From NCBI GenBank assembly GCA_948099385.1, contig CANUEZ040000164.1, forward strand, positions 4,354,501 to 4,418,500: a DNA stretch of 64,000 nucleotides, in the 5' to 3' direction. The translations under genes and the position numbers were made by a program. Positions within the stretch are counted from its first letter, which is position 1. Each line of letters begins with the position of its first letter. Source of the DNA: Fasciola hepatica (Eukaryota > Platyhelminthes > Trematoda > Plagiorchiida > Fasciolidae). The notes beneath the pieces are model-generated. The model was not told the DNA's origin. It made no database searches and worked only from the letters and a program-made list of their open reading frames with translations. This document shows, one piece after another, positions 55,218 to 64,000 of the stretch.

Positions 55218-58200
55218 CATTTTTCGGATACCTATTTGACGTAACGGTCGAGGTAATTACAACGTTTCGGTTGAAAATATATACTGCCTAAGGCATTGAC
55301 CATAAAACAATGCCACTTGAATAAAGTCATCATTGTCATCATCGTGAACACTAACATTTGAAATGAAATCAGAGTTTTGAACAGGTTGAACGTGTATGCC
55401 TAATAAGTCGATGTTCACGGTGCGCAGGTCTTTCGAGAATGTTTTGCACGCAAATGTTTCCCATAGATGTGCACTTCGTTAACGCTGTCCGCCTGAGGTA
55501 AAACGGCGAGCGTGCAAACTTACTTCTCCAAAATCATTTCGATCAGAACAACAATCCAAATTTATGTTGATAGGTTGCTCTTCCACGAATGTCGAAGTAG
55601 ATTGAAACAAATGATCCTATGGAAGATCACTTTAAATTCTATTAGGATTATACCGTGCCCGGTCCTCACCAGACGTTTGCCAGTCACACTGAACCCAAAA
55701 TTTGAATGAGCTTCATTTTGTTCCCAACTGCACTGCTATAACCTAGGTCAGATCGCTTTTAGGATAAAGAATCATATGCGCTTCACAATTCTACACGTTT
55801 CTCTATTAGCTTTGTAGATCGTAATTGGAACTCAGTTCCATCTGGAAGTTAAATCTATGCCTTGGTGCCTAAGACACAAAACACTTATGCTAATTTACTA
55901 CCAAATGTAAGAATAACTCGAGCATGTGTTACCCATAGGATTGTCGTAGAAATTCACATAGAAATAATGTCACCCATGAGACGAAATCGAAAACTCTAAG
56001 CCAAACGATTCTGGAAAGAATTTTGCGATGCTGTGTTTTAAACCTAACTGATACAACCCGCAGAATACCACAAGAGGACCAGGTCCGCCTGACCATCCCA
56101 TGAACTACATAGTTCAATTTGATGCCACCTTCGAATATGAGTCTGTGTGACGTCGGTGTATCAAGGTTCCATATTCAACCCATGAGACTGTATTCACGGT
56201 ATGACATATACTGAGATAATGCAGTGGGATGTTCTCGAAAACTTTGTGGGTCGCTACTGTATTGTGTGCGTATTTGTTACCATCAGTATCACTTGCCGCT
56301 TACTGAAGTTGTAAAAATTTGATTGTCAATAGACGAGGCATGGTAATGGAATAGTTTCAAGGCTCATAATAATGAATTTTACGACGAAGATGAAACTGAG
56401 GGAAATAAAAGTTCCCCTTACGTTCCTTCGATTTTTTTCTCACGGATTTAGCCCAACCGCCAGTTGCAAACTGTGGGAACCAAAGCCTGCATTTGCGTGA
56501 TGGGCAAAATACATTTACCATTCCGGAACGCGATGGACCTAGAGAATGTGTTTACAATTTGACAAGCGAAAACGACACGATAATCAATTTTATCTTGGTT
56601 ACCACGTCTGTGAGTTATTCCTCTTCACACCAAAATCTATCACCATAGAGTCACGGTACTACAGTATATACTTCACCATAAATGAAATGCTCATTCATTG
56701 ATGTTCATCTTTGCAGATAGGAACAAAGGATGGAAAATGTGATCAAGATTATATCACGGTTGGAGATTCGGAAAATGACCTGCCACATCCACGGTATATT
56801 GCATGCGGTAGGGATGGGCCAAAGTTGGAATTCTATTCCACGGGAAATCGGATGACAGTCAAATTAGTGGTAAAAAGTCAACTGGATAAAGTCTCAGTCT
56901 CGGCTGTTGCAATACCTAGTGAGTACCTTGCTTTGTATAAAATGGTTTCAAAAATGAAAGCCTCTTTTGTCATTTCGATCACGGGATTGCAAACATTTCA
57001 TCTCCGTTTTCATACTTCACTCATTGCAAACGTGTTTTGAATAATAAATGAAAACTGAATTATTTGCATTGCAGTTCACATTAGACGGAACGTTCTTCTT
57101 GAATGTGGGAACCATGTGATTCACATTGGAACGGGACGTACAGAATTTATATTCCCACCAACTGGAATCAGCCTGAGAAGAGAAACTAGCTGTCGCTACA
57201 TTTTGCTTGGGAATAACAGTGGAGATGGAAATATGACATTCCGTTTCCAATCCCTAAATGTGAGCAGATGATTAAAGTAGAACGTATCTTGTTATCATTC
57301 ATTTCACTATTGGGAATGGATGCACTTTTCCAATTCTTCCATGTCTAACGCATGTTTTGTCCTTTCATCATCTCAACAACAGATTCCAAACAAGGACAAA
57401 TGTAATTCAGATTTTGTGAACGTTGTAAATGAAGAAGACTTCGTACTAGCACGGCTTTGTGGCACTACGACACCATCGAACAATATAACAGCTGCAGGCA
57501 ATGCGCTTACGATAGAGGTGCAAGTGAGGACTAATCCGGCAAACAGCTTCTTCAAAGGATACATCTACCACGGTAAATACGATCAGCTCAAGTGAAATAA
57601 TCGTTCCTCTCTAAATCCAGTTAAATGCTGTCTCATCTATTGCGACTCAAACTTAGATGAGGCTCAATAATTCGATGTGAAATATGTTGTTGCTTTTCAG
57701 AGAGTTCGAAACCGATTCACGAAACGTCTACAAGTGCACCAATACTAACAACAGTGGGAACGACATCAGCGCAAACAGGTGAGTATACACTAGTATTTTT
57801 CCGATTCCCCTAACACTTACTGGCTCAGTGACTCCGAGAGAAATACACGGCTAATCCTATTTCACAATTCATAGTATGAATAGCCGACATCGAATGAAAA
57901 AATCGAACATCAACTGTAATATTTTACGTCTGTTGGGGCAAATCAGATCAGGGAATCTTCAGCGCAAATTACCAAATCGGGAAAATTGCTGATCACATTA
58001 GTTGCAATCTGTATATGACATGATGTCATAGAACTGCGTGCTTGTGGTAACGGTATGATATCAATGCGCAATTCTCATCGGCCAAAGTAGTTACTTATTC
58101 GGGAAACGGCTTCAATGGCTGTTTGCAACAAACATAACGAACCATCAGTTCTAAGTGTGGTCGAAGACAGATAAGATGTTCGACGTTGAAACAATTGTGT

Positions 58201-58235
<35 letters not shown>

Positions 58236-61218
58236 CATTTTTCGGATACCTATTTGACGTAACGGTCGAGGTAATTACAACGTTTCGGTTGAAAATATAT
58301 ACTGCCTAAGGCATTGACCATAAAACAATGCCACTTGAATAAAGTCATCATTGTCATCATCGTGAACACTAACATTTGAAATGAAATCAGAGTTTTGAAC
58401 AGGTTGAACGTGTATGCCTAATAAGTCGATGTTCACGGTGCGCAGGTCTTTCGAGAATGTTTTGCACGCAAATGTTTCCCATAGATGTGCACTTCGTTAA
58501 CGCTGTCCGCCTGAGGTAAAACGGCGAGCGTGCAAACTTACTTCTCCAAAATCATTTCGATCAGAACAACAATCCAAATTTATGTTGATAGGTTGCTCTT
58601 CCACGAATGTCGAAGTAGATTGAAACAAATGATCCTATGGAAGATCACTTTAAATTCTATTAGGATTATACCGTGCCCGGTCCTCACCAGACGTTTGCCA
58701 GTCACACTGAACCCAAAATTTGAATGAGCTTCATTTTGTTCCCAACTGCACTGCTATAACCTAGGTCAGATCGCTTTTAGGATAAAGAATCATATGCGCT
58801 TCACAATTCTACACGTTTCTCTATTAGCTTTGTAGATCGTAATTGGAACTCAGTTCCATCTGGAAGTTAAATCTATGCCTTGGTGCCTAAGACACAAAAC
58901 ACTTATGCTAATTTACTACCAAATGTAAGAATAACTCGAGCATGTGTTACCCATAGGATTGTCGTAGAAATTCACATAGAAATAATGTCACCCATGAGAC
59001 GAAATCGAAAACTCTAAGCCAAACGATTCTGGAAAGAATTTTGCGATGCTGTGTTTTAAACCTAACTGATACAACCCGCAGAATACCACAAGAGGACCAG
59101 GTCCGCCTGACCATCCCATGAACTACATAGTTCAATTTGATGCCACCTTCGAATATGAGTCTGTGTGACGTCGGTGTATCAAGGTTCCATATTCAACCCA
59201 TGAGACTGTATTCACGGTATGACATATACTGAGATAATGCAGTGGGATGTTCTCGAAAACTTTGTGGGTCGCTACTGTATTGTGTGCGTATTTGTTACCA
59301 TCAGTATCACTTGCCGCTTACTGAAGTTGTAAAAATTTGATTGTCAATAGACGAGGCATGGTAATGGAATAGTTTCAAGGCTCATAATAATGAATTTTAC
59401 GACGAAGATGAAACTGAGGGAAATAAAAGTTCCCCTTACGTTCCTTCGATTTTTTTCTCACGGTTTTAGCCCAACCGCCAGTTGCAAACTGTGGGAACCA
59501 AAGCCTGCATTTGCGTGATGGGCAAAATACATTTACCATTCCGGAACGCGATGGACCTAGAGAATGTGTTTACAATTTGACAAGCGAAAACGACACGATA
59601 ATCAATTTTATCTTGGTTACCACGTCTGTGAGTTATTCCTCTTCACACCAAAATCTATCACCATAGAGTCACGGTACTACAGTATATACTTCACCATAAA
59701 TGAAATGCTCATTCATTGATGTTCATCTTTGCAGATAGGAACAAAGGATGGAAAATGTGATCAAGATTATATCACGGTTGGAGATTCGGAAAATGACCTG
59801 CCACATCCACGGTATATTGCATGCGGTAGGGATGGGCCAAAGTTGGAATTCTATTCCACGGGAAATCGGATGACAGTCAAATTAGTGGTAAAAAGTCAAC
59901 TGGATAAAGTCTCAGTCTCGGCTGTTGCAATACCTAGTGAGTACCTTGCTTTGTATAAAATGGTTTCAAAAATGAAAGCCTCTTTTGTCATTTCGATCAC
60001 GGGATTGCAAACATTTCATCTCCGTTTTCATACTTCACTCATTGCAAACGTGTTTTGAATAATAAATGAAAACTGAATTATTTGCATTGCAGTTCACATT
60101 AGACGGAACGTTCTTCCTGAATGTGGGAACCATGTGATTCACATTGGAACGGGACGTACAGAATTTATATTCCCACCAACTGGAATCAGCCTGAGAAGAG
60201 AAACTAGCTGTCGCTACATTTTGCTTGGGAATAACAGTGGAGATGGAAATATGACATTCCGTTTCCAATCCCTAAATGTGAGCAGATGATTAAAGTAGAA
60301 CGTATCTTGTTATCATTCATTTCACTATTGGGAATGGATGCACTTTTCCAATTCTTCCATGTCTAACGCATGTTTTGTCCTTTCATCATCTCAACAACAG
60401 ATTCCAAACAAGGACAAATGTAATTCAGATTTTGTGAACGTTGTAAATGAAGAAGACTTCGTACTAGCACGGCTTTGTGGCACTACGACACCATCGAACA
60501 ATATAACAGCTGCAGGCAATGCGCTTACGATAGAGGTGCAAGTGAGGACTAATCCGGCAAACAGCTTCTTCAAAGGATACATCTACCACGGTAAATACGA
60601 TCAGCTCAAGTGAAATAATCGTTCCTCTCTAAATCCAGTTAAATGCTGTCTCATCTATTGCGACTCAAACTTAGATGAGGCTCAATAATTCGATGTGAAA
60701 TATGTTGTTGCTTTTCAGAGAGTTCGAAACCGATTCACGAAACGTCTACAAGTGCACCAATACTAACAACAGTGGGAACGACATCAGCGCAAACAGGTGA
60801 GTATACACTAGTATTTTTCCGATTCCCCTAACACTTACTGGCTCAGTGACTCCGAGAGAAATACACGGCTAATCCTATTTCACAATTCATAGTATGAATA
60901 GCCGACATCGAATGAAAAAATCGAACATCAACTGTAATATTTTACGTCTGTTGGGGCAAATCAGATCAGGGAATCTTCAGCGCAAATTACCAAATCGGGA
61001 AAATTGCTGATCACATTAGTTGCAATCTGTATATGACATGATGTCATAGAACTGCGTGCTTGTGGTAACGGTATGATATCAATGCGCAATTCTCATCGGC
61101 CAAAGTAGTTACTTATTCGGGAAACGGCTTCAATGGCTGTTTGCAACAAACATAACGAACCATCAGTTCTAAGTGTGGTCGAAGACAGATAAGATGTTCG
61201 ACGTTGAAACAATTGTGT

Positions 61219-61270
<52 letters not shown>

Positions 61271-63828
61271 TTTTCGGATACCTATTTGACGTAACGGTCG
61301 AGGTAATTACAACGTTTCGGTTGAAAATATATACTGCCTAAGGCATTGACCATAAAACAATGCCACTTGAATAAAGTCATCATTGTCATCATCGTGAACA
61401 CTAACATTTGAAATGAAATCAGAGTTTTGAACAGGTTGAACGTGTATGCCTAATAAGTCGATGTTCACGGTGCGCAGGTCTTTCGAGAATGTTTTGCACG
61501 CAAATGTTTCCCATAGATGTGCACTTCGTTAACGCTGTCCGCCTGAGGTAAAACGGCGAGCGTGCAAACTTACTTCTCCAAAATCATTTCGATCAGAACA
61601 ACAATCCAAATTTATGTTGATAGGTTGCTCTTCCACGAATGTCGAAGTAGATTGAAACAAATGATCCTATGGAAGATCACTTTAAATTCTATTAGGATTA
61701 TACCGTGCCCGGTCCTCACCAGACGTTTGCCAGTCACACTGAACCCAAAATTTGAATGAGCTTCATTTTGTTCCCAACTGCACTGCTATAACCTAGGTCA
61801 GATCGCTTTTAGGATAAAGAATCATATGCGCTTCACAATTCTACACGTTTCTCTATTAGCTTTGTAGATCGTAATTGGAACTCAGTTCCATCTGGAAGTT
61901 AAATCTATGCCTTGGTGCCTAAGACACAAAACACTTATGCTAATTTACTACCAAATGTAAGAATAACTCGAGCATGTGTTACCCATAGGATTGTCGTAGA
62001 AATTCACATAGAAATAATGTCACCCATGAGACGAAATCGAAAACTCTAAGCCAAACGATTCTGGAAAGAATTTTGCGATGCTGTGTTTTAAACCTAACTG
62101 ATACAACCCGCAGAATACCACAAGAGGACCAGGTCCGCCTGACCATCCCATGAACTACATAGTTCAATTTGATGCCACCTTCGAATATGAGTCTGTGTGA
62201 CGTCGGTGTATCAAGGTTCCATATTCAACCCGTGAGACTGTATTCACGGTATGACATATACTGAGATAATGCAGTGGGATGTTCTCGAAAACTTTGTGGG
62301 TCGCTACTGTATTGTGTGCGTATTTGTTACCATCAGTATCACTTGCCGCTTACTGAAGTTGTAAAAATTTGATTGTCAATAGACGAGGCATGGTAATGGA
62401 ATAGTTTCAAGGCTCATAATAATGAATTTTACGACGAAGATGAAACTGAGGGAAATAAAAGTTCCCCTTACGTTCCCTCGATTTTTTTCTCACGGTTTTA
62501 GCCCAACCGCCAGTTGCAAACTGTGGGAACCAAAGCCTGCATTTGCGTGATGGGCAAAATACATTTACCATTCCGGAACGCGATGGACCTAGAGAATGTG
62601 TTTACAATTTGACAAGCGAAAACGACACGATAATCAATTTTATCTTGGTTACCACGTCTGTGAGTTATTCCTCTTCACACCAAAATCTATCACCATAGAG
62701 TCACGGTACTACAGTATATACTTCACCATAAATGAAATGCTCATTCATTGATGTTCATCTTTGCAGATAGGAACAAAGGATGGAAAATGTGATCAAGATT
62801 ATATCACGGTTGGAGATTCGGAAAATGACCTGCCACATCCACGGTATATTGCATGCGGTAGGGATGGGCCAAAGTTGGAATTCTATTCCACGGGAAATCG
62901 GATGACAGTCAAATTAGTGGTAAAAAGTCAACTGGATAAAGTCTCAGTCTCGGCTGTTGCAATACCTAGTGAGTACCTTGCTTTGTATAAAATGGTTTCA
63001 AAAATGAAAGCCTCTTTTGTCATTTCGATCACGGGATTGCAAACATTTCATCTCCGTTTTCATACTTCACTCATTGCAAACGTGTTTTGAATAACAAATG
63101 AAACCTGAATTATTTGCATTGCAGTTCACATTAGACGGAACGTTCTTCCTGAATGTGGGAACCATGTGATTCACATTGGAACGGGACGTACAGAATTTAT
63201 ATTCCCACCAACTGGAATCAGCCTGAGAAGAGAAACTAGCTGTCGCTACTTTTTGCTTGGGAATAACAGTGGAGATGGAAATATGACATTCCGTTTCCAA
63301 TCCCTAAATGTGAGCAGATGATTAAAGTAGAACGTATCTTGTTATCATTCATTTCACTATTGGGAATGGATGCACTTTTCCAATTCTTCCATGTCTAACG
63401 CATGTTTTGTCCTTTCATCATCTCAACAACAGATTCCAAACAAGGACAAATGTAATTCAGATTTTGTGAACGTTGTAAATGAAGAAGACTTCGTACTAGC
63501 ACGGCTTTGTGGCACTACGACACCATCGAACAATATAACAGCTGCAGGCAATGCGCTTACGATAGAGGTGCAAGTGAGGACTAATCCGGCAAACAGCTTC
63601 TTCAAAGGATACATCTACCACGGTAAATACGATCAGCTCAAGTGAAATAATCGTTCCTCTCTAAATCCAGTTAAATGCTGTCTCATCTATTGCGACTCAA
63701 ACTTAGATGAGGCTCAATAATTCGATGTGAAATATGTTGTTGCTTTTCAGAGAGTTCGAAACCGATTCACGAAACGTCTACAAGTGCACCAATACTAACA
63801 ACAGTGGGAACGACATCAGCGCAAACAG
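42798..63828 (+). CDS. Secreted multi-CUB-domain repeat protein (spliced, 3' end beyond window)
   Basis: I read one spliced gene: a signal-peptide exon (42,798-42,861) plus 35 repeat exons in seven units of five. All inferred introns have GT-AG ends, mostly with GTGAGT or GTAAGT-like donors. The phases agree throughout: exon 1 ends in phase 1, and each unit enters and leaves in phase 1. The joined frame is 5,755 nt (about 1,918 codons) with no stop, and it stays open at the last donor (63,829). Each 271-residue unit carries two CUB domains, each with four cysteines in CUB spacing, then a Ser/Thr-rich linker. CUB domains are extracellular beta-sandwich modules that bind proteins or glycans. 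There is no protease, EGF, LDL-receptor or transmembrane segment in view, so the C-terminal architecture is unknown. The general form recalls cubilin, but near-identical repeats are unlike cubilin. Exon structure is confident; function is not assigned. Confidence 0.8.
42862..44375 (+). other. Intron 1 of the multi-CUB gene
   Basis: This 1.5 kb intron lies between the leader exon and the first CUB exon. It ends in a T-rich tract and an AG acceptor at 44,374-44,375. From about 43,803 onward it is a diverged version of the sequence that lies between successive units further along, so the 5' breakpoint of the tandem amplification lies inside it. Open frames in its unique part (for example 43,115-43,372 and 43,335-43,607) show no domain and are taken as chance. 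Confidence 0.75.
44376..45702 (+). CDS. CUB-pair unit 1 (five exons)
   Basis: Exons: 44,376-44,533; 44,641-44,842; 44,999-45,183; 45,307-45,496; 45,625-45,702. The first two encode CUB-A, with cysteines at unit residues 8, 33, 61 and 83. The next two encode CUB-B, with cysteines at 131, 160, 189 and 208. The spacings (about 25 and 20 residues, with a Cys-Gly at the fourth cysteine) fit the CUB family. The last exon is a 26-residue linker in which 12 residues are Ser or Thr. Six N-glycosylation sequons are visible, three in each CUB domain. This copy has Leu129 and Ile163. Each CUB domain is split by one phase-0 intron, and the unit is bounded by phase-1 introns. Confidence 0.88.
46120..46161. 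repeat. (AT)n microsatellite in the inter-unit intron (recurs in each unit)
   Basis: An (AT)n tract interrupted by one AAAT step. Equivalent tracts start near 49,140, 52,158, 55,178, 58,198 and 61,217. The tract is about the same length in units 1, 2 and 5, 2 bp longer in units 3 and 4 and about 14 bp longer in unit 6, so it acts as a copy-specific length marker. Confidence 0.9.
47394..48720 (+). CDS. CUB-pair unit 2 (five exons)
   Basis: Exons: 47,394-47,551; 47,659-47,860; 48,017-48,201; 48,325-48,514; 48,643-48,720. The protein matches unit 1 except Pro129 for Leu and Phe163 for Ile, both in the first exon of CUB-B. Residue 129 lies two before the first CUB-B cysteine; residue 163 lies three after the second, on a predicted core strand. 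The upstream tract before the acceptor has a C in the T-run (shared with unit 3). Confidence 0.88.
50412..51738 (+). CDS. CUB-pair unit 3 (five exons)
   Basis: Exons: 50,412-50,569; 50,677-50,878; 51,035-51,219; 51,343-51,532; 51,661-51,738. The coding variants are Pro129 and Phe163, as in unit 2. It shares almost all intron variants with unit 2, but near 50,253 it has the 'cttaccgc' form otherwise seen only in unit 1. Confidence 0.88.
53432..54758 (+). CDS. CUB-pair unit 4 (five exons)
   Basis: Exons: 53,432-53,589; 53,697-53,898; 54,055-54,239; 54,363-54,552; 54,681-54,758. Coding variants are Pro129 and Phe163. The acceptor of the first exon is altered to 'ggattcag' instead of 'ggttttag', which still keeps the AG and a pyrimidine tract, so splicing is expected to work. 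Confidence 0.87.
56452..57778 (+). CDS. CUB-pair unit 5 (five exons)
   Basis: Exons: 56,452-56,609; 56,717-56,918; 57,075-57,259; 57,383-57,572; 57,701-57,778. Coding variants are Leu129 and Ile163, the same pair as unit 1 although three Pro/Phe copies lie between them. The first acceptor reads 'ggatttag'. Confidence 0.87.
59470..60796 (+). CDS. CUB-pair unit 6 (five exons)
   Basis: Exons: 59,470-59,627; 59,735-59,936; 60,093-60,277; 60,401-60,590; 60,719-60,796. This unit is a recombinant type, with Pro129 (as in units 2-4 and 7) but Ile163 (as in units 1 and 5). The long intron that follows has the longest (AT)n tract of the array (about 61,217-61,267), which makes this unit 3,032 bp. Confidence 0.87.
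62502..63828 (+). CDS. CUB-pair unit 7 (five exons; unit cut by window end)
   Basis: Exons: 62,502-62,659; 62,767-62,968; 63,125-63,309; 63,433-63,622; 63,751-63,828. Coding variants are Pro129 and Phe163. The intron before its third exon has private changes near 63,094-63,106. After the linker exon a normal GTGAGT donor (63,829) leads into the long intron, still open at the window edge, so at least one further exon must follow outside. Confidence 0.86.
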
Positions 63829-64000
63829 GTGAGTATACACTAGTATTTTTCCGATTCCCCTAACACTTACTGGCTCAGTGACTCCGAGAGAAATACACGG
63901 CTAATCCTATTTCACAATTCATAGTATGAATAGCCGACATCGAATGAAAAAATCGAACATCAACTGTAATATTTTACGTCTGTTGGGGCAAATCAGATCA

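Larger units (their letters stand above)
43803..64000 (+). repeat. Tandem array of seven ~3.02 kb CUB-pair units
   Basis: Units begin at about 43,803, 46,821, 49,839, 52,859, 55,879, 58,897 and 61,929. Spacing between equivalent positions is 3018, 3018, 3020, 3020, 3018 and 3032 bp. The differences are accounted for mainly by an (AT)n tract in the long intron that closes each unit. Exons and introns are nearly identical between copies, with scattered single-base differences. Unit 1 is the most divergent, especially in its first 250 bp. Unit 7 is cut by the window end after its last coding exon. Long-read support is desirable because arrays this similar can be mis-assembled, but the copies carry distinguishing variants. 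Confidence 0.97.

Noticed and set aside
43803..64000. Array considered as a tandem of seven separate genes
   Set aside because: Only the first unit is preceded by a leader exon. Each unit ends in a good donor rather than a stop and poly(A) signal, and phases match across unit borders.
43803..64000. Array considered as satellite DNA or a CRISPR-like array
   Set aside because: The period is about 3 kb, with five coding exons per unit and no short repeat-spacer pattern.

Overview
The window is eukaryotic DNA, most likely from a parasitic flatworm (digenean trematode). The evidence is spliced genes with GT-AG introns, no compact bacterial gene layout, long (ATG)n and (AT)n microsatellites, and decayed RTE-type non-LTR and BEL/Pao LTR retrotransposons of the kind common in trematode genomes. 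The species cannot be fixed from sequence alone; the taxonomic call is inference.

Layout. Positions 1-42,700 look like gene-poor, transposon-derived DNA. No convincing host gene was found there. Recognisable pieces are: a pair of LTR-like direct repeats (9.5-10.2 and 11.5-12.4 kb) around a BEL/Pao protease remnant; an oppositely oriented BEL/Pao gag/protease remnant (12.5-13.5 kb); a tRNA-derived SINE (15.6-15.8 kb); and a complex of duplications from about 19.8 to 41.2 kb. In that complex a left arm (21.06-26.44 kb) recurs almost identically in inverted orientation (34.31-39.5 kb). A further partial copy (26.85-28.9 kb) lies in the spacer, and every copy ends in RTE reverse-transcriptase debris. 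The spacer also holds a decayed RTE element on the minus strand (28.2-30.35 kb), a plus-strand RTE endonuclease scrap (31.4 kb) and a BEL/Pao pol remnant (31.9-32.7 kb). Both arms carry about 1.1 kb of CAT/ATG-rich low-complexity DNA, with a pure (CAT)n run about 160 bp longer in the left arm.

Positions 42,798 to the window end hold the main result: one plus-strand gene encoding a secreted protein. A signal-peptide exon (42,798-42,861) is followed by seven tandem copies of a genomic unit of about 3.02 kb (the last cut by the window edge after its coding exons). Each unit has five coding exons, 813 nt in total, encoding 271 residues: two four-cysteine CUB domains plus a Ser/Thr-rich linker. 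Every unit begins and ends at the same intron phase, so the whole array splices into one open frame of about 1,918 codons with at least 14 CUB domains, still open at the window end. Across all seven copies I found only two variable residues, in mosaic combinations, and the introns are as conserved as the exons. This points to recent amplification or ongoing homogenisation. The protein's function is unknown; a secreted or surface glycoprotein with repeated ligand-binding modules is the reasonable inference.
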